Of a stretch of 7,084 nt of DNA, positions 6,267 to 7,084 are shown piece by piece. The translations under genes were made by a program, and so were the position numbers. The stretch's first letter is position 1; each line of letters starts with the position of its first letter. Origin of the DNA: an uncultured Oscillospiraceae bacterium (GTDB lineage: Bacteria; Bacillota; Clostridia; Oscillospirales; Oscillospiraceae); the NCBI GenBank assembly GCA_948616425.1, contig CAPGBJ010000120.1:1-7084 (forward strand). Direction: 5' to 3'. The notes under the pieces are model-generated. The model searched no databases and was not told where the DNA came from. It saw nothing but the letters and a program-made list of their open reading frames with translations.

Positions 6267-6295
6267 TTGACGCTGTTAGAAAAATCTGATAGAAT
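6267..6295 (+). promoter_or_regulatory. Sigma-A-type promoter for glgP, with extended -10
   Basis: TTGACG at 6267-6272 (5/6 to the consensus -35) is separated by exactly 17 nt from TAGAAT at 6290-6295 (5/6 to the consensus -10). A TG one base before the -10 (6287-6288) makes it an extended -10. Transcription should start near 6300-6304, leaving a leader of about 50 nt. The surrounding DNA is AT-richer than the rest of the window. This is the only convincing promoter I find here. It implies that glgP can be expressed separately from the synthesis genes. Confidence 0.8.
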
Positions 6296-6341
6296 GAGTA
6301 CCTGCGGGAGCGCACAAAACTCCCTCTGACACAAACAAAGC

Positions 6342-6348
6342 AGGAGGT
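6342..6348 (+). promoter_or_regulatory. glgP ribosome binding site
   Basis: AGGAGGT, near-perfect and the strongest Shine-Dalgarno site in the window, ends 6 nt before ATG 6355. Its first bases are part of GCAGG (6340-6344), which can pair with CCTGC at 6301-6305 near the predicted transcript start. Confidence 0.85.
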
Positions 6349-6354
6349 ACTGTT

Positions 6355-7084
6355 ATGACGGACTATTCCCCTGAGTATAATAAGGAACAGCTCACCGAGA
6401 TGATTACCGGCAAGCTCCAGCGCAACTTCGGCTGCACCGTGGAGACGGCCAACAACAACCATATGTTCAAGGCCTGCGCCCTGGTCCTGCGGGACATCAT
6501 GTCCCGCCACCGCATGGAGACCAACAACCAGGTGTGGGGGAAGCAGCAGCGGCAGGTCCACTACCTGTCCCTGGAGTTTCTCATGGGCCGCTCTCTGGAG
6601 AAAAACGCCTACAACCTGGGGCTGCTCAGCACCCTGAAGGACGCCCTGGAGGACATGGGCTTCTCCGCCTCCGACCTGTTCGAGTCCGAGCCCGACGCCG
6701 GCCTGGGCAACGGCGGCCTGGGCCGTCTGGCCGCCTGCTATCTAGACTCCATGACCACCCTGGAGATCCCCGCCACCGGCTACTCCATCTGCTACGAGCT
6801 GGGTATCTTCAAGCAGCGGATTATTGACGGCAAGCAGCAGGAGCTGGCCGACAACTGGCTGGGCCTGGGCGACGCCTGGCTCATCCCCAAGATGGAGGAG
6901 GCGGAGGAGGTCCGCTTCGGCGGCCAGATCATCGACCGCTGGGAAAACGGCGTCAACCACCCTGAGCATGTGGGCTACACCGCCGTACTGGCCATCCCCC
7001 GGGACATGAAGATTGCCGGCTACAACACCCACCACACCAACACCCTGCGCCTGTGGGACGCCAAGAGCCCCCTGCCGGTGGACA
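6355..7084 (+). CDS. glgP: Glycogen/maltodextrin phosphorylase, GT35, 3'-truncated
   Basis: Pyridoxal-phosphate enzyme that releases glucose-1-phosphate from α-1,4 glucan ends. The first 243 residues are in the window, beginning MTDYSPEYNKEQLTEMITGK. Recognised N-domain family sequence includes VHYLSLEFLMGRSLEKNAYNLG, then EPDAGLGNGGLGRLAACYLDS, followed by IPATGYSICYELGIFKQRIIDGKQQELADNWL and a PRDMKIAGYNT segment typical of the family. The catalytic C-terminal domain with the PLP lysine lies beyond the window, so I cannot check it. The usual length is about 750-850 residues, so about 30% is present. Start choice is supported by the AGGAGGT site 6 nt upstream. Its own promoter (6267-6295) suggests control separate from glgBCDA. 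Whether it prefers glycogen or maltodextrin cannot be decided from this fragment. Confidence 0.95.
   Translation, partial: MTDYSPEYNKEQLTEMITGKLQRNFGCTVETANNNHMFKACALVLRDIMSRHRMETNNQVWGKQQRQVHYLSLEFLMGRSLEKNAYNLGLLSTLKDALEDMGFSASDLFESEPDAGLGNGGLGRLAACYLDSMTTLEIPATGYSICYELGIFKQRIIDGKQQELADNWLGLGDAWLIPKMEEAEEVRFGGQIIDRWENGVNHPEHVGYTAVLAIPRDMKIAGYNTHHTNTLRLWDAKSPLPVD

Noticed and set aside
5997..6329. 110-codon + strand open frame in the glgA-glgP spacer
   Set aside because: The product is Pro/Arg-rich without domain signals. The frame runs through a 16-bp palindrome and the glgP promoter and has no ribosome binding site. It is treated as noncoding.

Overview
The window is a glycogen/α-glucan metabolism cluster with every gene on the + strand. 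The order is glgB (5' end missing), glgC, glgD, glgA, then glgP (3' end missing). The DNA is GC-rich, with G/C-biased third codon positions. Shine-Dalgarno sites are of the AGGAGGTGA type, and glgC is paired with the non-catalytic paralogue glgD. This combination points to a high-GC member of the Firmicutes/Clostridia. An Oscillospiraceae-like gut anaerobe (Flavonifractor/Lawsonibacter type) is my best guess, but it is an inference from style and not a match to any genome.

Layout: bases 1-1829 encode most of the GH13 branching enzyme, ending in an unusual ~70-residue Lys/Ala/Pro-rich tail. Bases 1830-2018 are a hairpin-dense spacer. Bases 2019-3227 (glgC) and 3224-4339 (glgD) overlap by ATGA and are probably translationally coupled. 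Bases 4340-4551 are a second hairpin-rich spacer. Bases 4552-5997 encode glycogen synthase GlgA. Bases 5998-6354 form a third spacer, with repeat-like DNA and a perfect 16-bp hairpin, followed by a clear sigma-A-type promoter. Bases 6355-7084 encode the first 243 residues of a GT35 glycogen/maltodextrin phosphorylase.

How the genes work together: GlgC, probably in complex with GlgD, makes ADP-glucose from ATP and glucose-1-phosphate. GlgA adds the glucosyl unit to an α-1,4 chain, and GlgB introduces α-1,6 branches. GlgP removes terminal residues phosphorolytically and returns glucose-1-phosphate. All catalytic motifs that fall inside the window are intact, and I see no frameshift.

I do not see a new biological system here. 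The coding content is a textbook glg locus. The parts worth a second look are the basic AT-hook-like tail on GlgB, the three spacers that share motifs and are packed with perfect hairpins (candidate intergenic repeat elements), and the separate promoter and leader of glgP.
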